A stretch of DNA of 64,000 nt from JBCBKP01 sp038521625. GTDB lineage: Bacteria > Planctomycetota > Phycisphaerae > Phycisphaerales > UBA1924. The position numbers and the translations under genes were made by a program. The DNA is taken from contig JBCBKP010000001.1 in NCBI GenBank assembly GCA_038521625.1, positions 1 through 64,000 on the forward strand, in the 5' to 3' direction. The notes under the pieces were generated by a model. That model was not told the DNA's origin, did no database searches, and worked only from the letters and a program-made list of their open reading frames with translations. This document shows, in pieces, positions 61,527-64,000 of this stretch (the stretch's first letter is position 1; each line of letters starts with the position of its first letter).

Positions 61527-61598
61527 GCCGCTGTAGCTCAGCGGTAGAGCGCACCCTTGGTAAGGGTGAGGTCGCGGGTTCAAGTCCCGCCAGCGGCT
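61527..61598 (+). tRNA. tRNA-Thr (anticodon GGT)
   Basis: 72 bases. The acceptor stem is GCCGCTG/CAGCGGC with discriminator T. The D arm is GCTCAGCGGTAGAGC, the anticodon arm CACCC-TTGGTAA-GGGTG with GGT at 61559-61561, and the T arm GCGGG-TTCAAGT-CCCGC. The CCA end is not encoded. It is upstream of tuf, the usual place for a tRNA-Thr in the tRNA-tuf cluster. Confidence 0.95.
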
Positions 61599-61993
61599 GT
61601 TCGTCGCCCGTCCGCGGGCGCGGCCCGGTTCGACGCCCGGTCGGGGCCGCGGGCACAATCCCCGGGCGACCCCCGGTTTGGCGGTGCCCGCCCCGTGGAG
61701 GGGATCCGGGCGTCGGTCTTGTCGGGCGGTCGGAGGAGGTCAAAGATCTCTTCCTTGGGCGAAGATTCGGTGGGCGTTGACGCGGGAGCGTCAGGCTTGC
61801 ATTCGGGAGGGGCTCGGCGCTCGCCTCGGCGGGCGATCGGGTCAGGATCGAGGTGGATTGGGCGGGGCGTCCCGCCCGGCGATCTCTCTCCCGACGGATT
61901 CCGAGCAGGGCCCGGGTTGCCCGGGCCGCACGCGATCGCGCGGGCCACGCCCGGACGGTCGGACGCCGAAAAGGGCAACGAGGGACGACAGCG
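61599..61993 (+). other. gene-free leader between tRNA-Thr and tuf
   Basis: 395 bases without a credible gene; open frames lack proper codon structure. It should carry the tuf promoter and leader, or be a processed spacer if tuf is co-transcribed with the tRNA. GGGCAACGAGGGACGACAGCG precedes the tuf start in nature as a run of purines with a weak Shine-Dalgarno (GAGGGA at 61980-61985). No clear -35/-10 pair was identified. Confidence 0.5.
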
Positions 61994-63196
61994 ATGGCCA
62001 AAGGAACGTTCGAGCGGACCAAGCCGCACGTCAACACCGGCACGATCGGTCACATCGACCACGGCAAGAGCACGCTGACCGCGGCGCTGGCCGCGCGTTC
62101 GGCCGCCCGCTTCGGCGGCGAGGCGAAGAGCTACGCCGAGATCACCAAGGGCGGCACCGTCCGCGACGCCAACAAGACCGTGACGATCGCCTCGTCGCAC
62201 GTCGAGTACGAGACCGAGAAGCGTCACTACGCCCACGTCGACTGCCCGGGCCACGCCGACTTCGTCAAGAACATGATCACCGGCGCCGCCCAGATGGACG
62301 GCGCGATCCTCGTCGTCTCGGCGGCCGACGGCCCGATGCCGCAGACCCGCGAGCACGTGCTGCTCGCCCGCCAGGTCGGCGTGCCGCACATCGTGGTCTT
62401 CATGAACAAGGTCGACCTCGTCGACGACGAGGAGCTCCTCGAGCTCGTCGAGATGGAAGTCCGCGAGCTGCTCAGCAAGTACGACTTCCCGGGCGACGAC
62501 ATCCCGGTCATCAAGGGCCAGGCCAACATCGCGCTCGAGAACCCGGGCGACGACGCGGCCTGCAAGGGCATCGACGAGCTGCTCGACGCCCTCGACGACT
62601 ACTTCCCCGAGCCGGAGCGCGAGGTCGACAAGCCGTTCCTCCTCGCCGTCGAGGACGTCTTCTCGATCAAGGGCCGCGGCACGGTCGCCACCGGGCGTAT
62701 CGAGCGCGGCCTGATCAAGGTCGGCGACGCCGCCGAGGTCGTCGGCCTGACCGAGGCCCCGCTCGCGACGACCATCACCGGCGTCGAGATGTTCAACAAG
62801 ACCCTCGACCAGGGCGAGGCCGGCGACAACGCGGGCATCCTCCTCCGCGGCGTCGAGAAGAACCAGGTCCAGCGCGGCCAGGTGATCGTCAAGCCGGGCT
62901 CGATCACCCCGCACACCAAGTTCAAGGGCCAGGTCTACGTCCTGAGCAAGGAGGAGGGCGGCCGCCACACGCCGTTCTTCAGCAACTACCGCCCGCAGTT
63001 CTACTTCCGCACGACCGACGTCACCGGCTCGGTCAAGCTGCTCGGCGGCGCCGAGATGTGCATGCCGGGCGACAACGTCGAGATCGAGGTCGACCTGATG
63101 GGCAAGCCCGTCGCCATGGAGGAGGGCCTCCGCTTCGCCATGCGCGAGGGCGGCCGCACCATCGGCTCGGGCACCGTCACGGGCATCATCGAGTAA
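61994..63196 (+). CDS. tuf: translation elongation factor Tu, planctomycete-type switch I
   Basis: 400 residues from ATG 61994. It delivers aminoacyl-tRNA to the ribosome as a GTPase. G1 is GHIDHGKST (19-27), G3 is HVDCPGH (81-87), then NKVD. Domains 2 and 3 are normal (GRGTVATGRIERG, RPQFYFRTTDVTG). The switch I/effector loop (about 44-68) reads TVRDANKTVTIASSHVE, where most bacteria have NAPEEKARGITINTSHVE. The Mg-binding Thr (Thr64) is kept, but the EEKARG stretch is gone. As far as I recall this loop type is a planctomycete trait. It is followed by rpmG, tRNA-Trp and secE. Confidence 0.97.
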   Translation: MAKGTFERTKPHVNTGTIGHIDHGKSTLTAALAARSAARFGGEAKSYAEITKGGTVRDANKTVTIASSHVEYETEKRHYAHVDCPGHADFVKNMITGAAQMDGAILVVSAADGPMPQTREHVLLARQVGVPHIVVFMNKVDLVDDEELLELVEMEVRELLSKYDFPGDDIPVIKGQANIALENPGDDAACKGIDELLDALDDYFPEPEREVDKPFLLAVEDVFSIKGRGTVATGRIERGLIKVGDAAEVVGLTEAPLATTITGVEMFNKTLDQGEAGDNAGILLRGVEKNQVQRGQVIVKPGSITPHTKFKGQVYVLSKEEGGRHTPFFSNYRPQFYFRTTDVTGSVKLLGGAEMCMPGDNVEIEVDLMGKPVAMEEGLRFAMREGGRTIGSGTVTGIIE

Positions 63197-63212
63197 TCGA
63201 GACCACACGCCC

Positions 63213-63230
63213 GGCCCGCGAGAGCGGGCC
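63213..63230 (+). terminator. GAGA-tetraloop hairpin between tuf and rpmG
   Basis: Perfect 7-bp stem GGCCCGC/GCGGGCC with a GNRA-type GAGA loop, 17 bases after the tuf stop. There is a short ATTTC downstream. It may be a partial terminator that lowers rpmG expression relative to tuf. Confidence 0.45.
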
Positions 63231-63268
63231 CGGCGATTTCCGAGCGGCATGAAACGGAGGCCCCAGCG

Positions 63269-63457
63269 ATGGCCAAGAAGGGCAAAAAAGGACAGGCGCG
63301 CGAGCACGTGTGGCTCCAGTGCGCCGAGACGGGCGACCTGAACTATCGCACGTCGATCAACGTCAAGGGCGGCATCGACGACAAGCTCAAGGAGGGCTTC
63401 AACAAGTACTGCCCCCGTCTCCGCAAGCACACGCTGCACAAGATCAAGCGCAAGTGA
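63269..63457 (+). CDS. rpmG: 50S ribosomal protein L33 with half of its zinc cysteines
   Basis: 62 residues from ATG 63269; GGAGG lies eight bases before. The L33 fold is recognisable: REHVWLQCAETGDLNYRTSINVK, then NKYCPRLRKHTLHKIKRK in outline. Zinc-type L33 has two CxxC pairs. Here Cys18 and Cys48 remain while the partners are Thr21 and Leu51, so one Cys of each pair is lost and zinc binding is unlikely. It belongs to the tuf-rpmG-trnW-secE string typical of bacteria. Confidence 0.95.
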   Translation: MAKKGKKGQAREHVWLQCAETGDLNYRTSINVKGGIDDKLKEGFNKYCPRLRKHTLHKIKRK

Positions 63458-63497
63458 CGCGACCGCCGGCTCTACCGGCCCGGCGGGCGTGCAAGCT

Positions 63498-63570
63498 ACG
63501 GCAGTAGCTCAGTTGGTAGAGCAGTGGATTCCAAATCCACCGGTCGGGGGTTCGAGTCCCTCCTGCCGTG
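63498..63570 (+). tRNA. tRNA-Trp (anticodon CCA)
   Basis: 73 bases. The acceptor stem is ACGGCAG/CTGCCGT with discriminator G. The D arm is GCTCAGTTGGTAGAGC, the anticodon arm GTGGA-TTCCAAA-TCCAC with CCA at 63531-63533, and the T arm GGGGG-TTCGAGT-CCCTC. CCA is not encoded. It lies between rpmG and secE, its usual place. Confidence 0.96.
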
Positions 63571-63621
63571 TTCCGAGCCCCGGCGCCACGCCGGGGCGCC
63601 GTTGAAGGGAAGCACCGGCGA

Positions 63622-64000
63622 ATGCACGTCGGCATCACCAAGCCGGGTCAGGGGTACTGGGTCCGAGTCCTCAGCGCCGTCTTCGCCGGCGTCCTGACGC
63701 TCGCCGCCGCGCAGTGGGCCTGGGAGCAGGCCGCGGTCCTCGACCTGCCCGTCCGCGCCTACGAGCTCTCGCTCGAGGGCGTCGAGGGCGAGCTCGCCGC
63801 GGACGACACCGTCACCCTGCTCGCCCCGCCCACCGATCTCGAATCGACCCGCGACTCCGAGGAGATCGGCGTCGCCGTCGTCGAGTCCTTCGAGGCACGC
63901 GACAGGCGGCGCGCCGTCGTCACGATCCTCCCGCCCGCCGGCCTGCCCGAGGGACGCAACGCCCTCGACGCGAACCGGCTCGCCGACGCCGACGGCGGCG
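63622..64000 (+). CDS. secE: preprotein translocase subunit SecE, 5' part
   Basis: 126 codons from ATG 63622 to the window end, no stop. The N-terminus KPGQGYWVRVLSAVFAGVLTLAAAQWAW is the extra membrane helix typical of planctomycete SecE. After it comes a long hydrophilic segment (residues about 40-126), rich in Asp and Glu, not found in short SecE. The conserved SecE helix should lie beyond the window. The call rests on position after tRNA-Trp (rpmG-trnW-secE-nusG order) and the KPGQGYW start. Confidence 0.75.
   Translation, partial: MHVGITKPGQGYWVRVLSAVFAGVLTLAAAQWAWEQAAVLDLPVRAYELSLEGVEGELAADDTVTLLAPPTDLESTRDSEEIGVAVVESFEARDRRRAVVTILPPAGLPEGRNALDANRLADADGG

Overview
The window looks like a high-GC chromosomal segment from a planctomycete of the class Phycisphaerae. 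The evidence is the planctomycete-type EF-Tu with an unusual switch I, a HYExAFE-family protein, a prepilin-type H-X9-DG protein, secreted proteins ending in EF-hand/dockerin-like repeats, zinc-ribbon tails of the CPxCGY...CPECG kind, and a SecE with a long insert. Nearly all genes have G/C-ending codons. The main exception is an AT-richer island at about 7.0-10.45 kb.

Layout. 1-480: the end of an unidentified gene followed by two tetraloop hairpins. 0.5-6.0 kb (minus): an efflux operon of periplasmic adaptor, RND transporter and FAD monooxygenase. 6.1-10.5 kb (plus): a graveyard or storage array of RHS C-terminal modules. Two truncated RHS cores carry unrelated Cys-rich tips, each is followed by a small companion gene, and a third 48-bp core scrap abuts the next gene. 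10.5-14.0 kb (minus): FkbM methyltransferase, secreted calcineurin-type phosphoesterase and a RedB-like thioredoxin-fold protein without a normal start codon. 14.2-19.6 kb (plus): PilZ/receiver protein, prepilin-like protein, secreted EF-hand-repeat protein and an animal-type haem peroxidase, closed by a strong terminator. 19.6-28.3 kb (mostly minus): a BNR/sortilin-like beta-propeller protein, then ppdK, O-antigen ligase and a lipoprotein as one operon. 28.4-36.4 kb: pabB-Nudix, glycosyltransferases, an HldE-like sugar kinase/nucleotidyltransferase with reversed domain order, PilZ and nadA.

36.4-46.0 kb is a long run on the minus strand: PSP1-domain protein, three small exported proteins, HYExAFE, Mce/MlaD, an MlaF-type ATPase, a DUF4190-like protein, cysteine desulfurase, TetR, yidD, rnpA and a membrane protein. 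46.1-50.4 kb (plus) holds a ketosynthase pair, in which one member has lost all its catalytic residues (chain-length-factor-like) and the other is intact. Between them is a GxxExxY protein with disordered tails. 50.5-53.7 kb (minus): lexA with a long repeat-rich leader, dprA and a lipoprotein. 53.8-61.3 kb (plus): SpoIID/LytB, queA and murE-murF-mraY, so this organism encodes peptidoglycan precursor synthesis of the meso-diaminopimelate type. 61.5-64 kb: tRNA-Thr, tuf, rpmG, tRNA-Trp and the start of secE, the conserved translation/secretion cluster.

The most unusual part is the RHS module array. One tip carries an HELLH plus HACTEARA signature closely resembling the Atp23/M76 metallopeptidase family. 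The other looks like a related Cys-rich domain with a damaged zinc-binding motif. Next in interest are the ketosynthase pair with its GxxExxY neighbour and the PPDK with a histone-H1-like tail.
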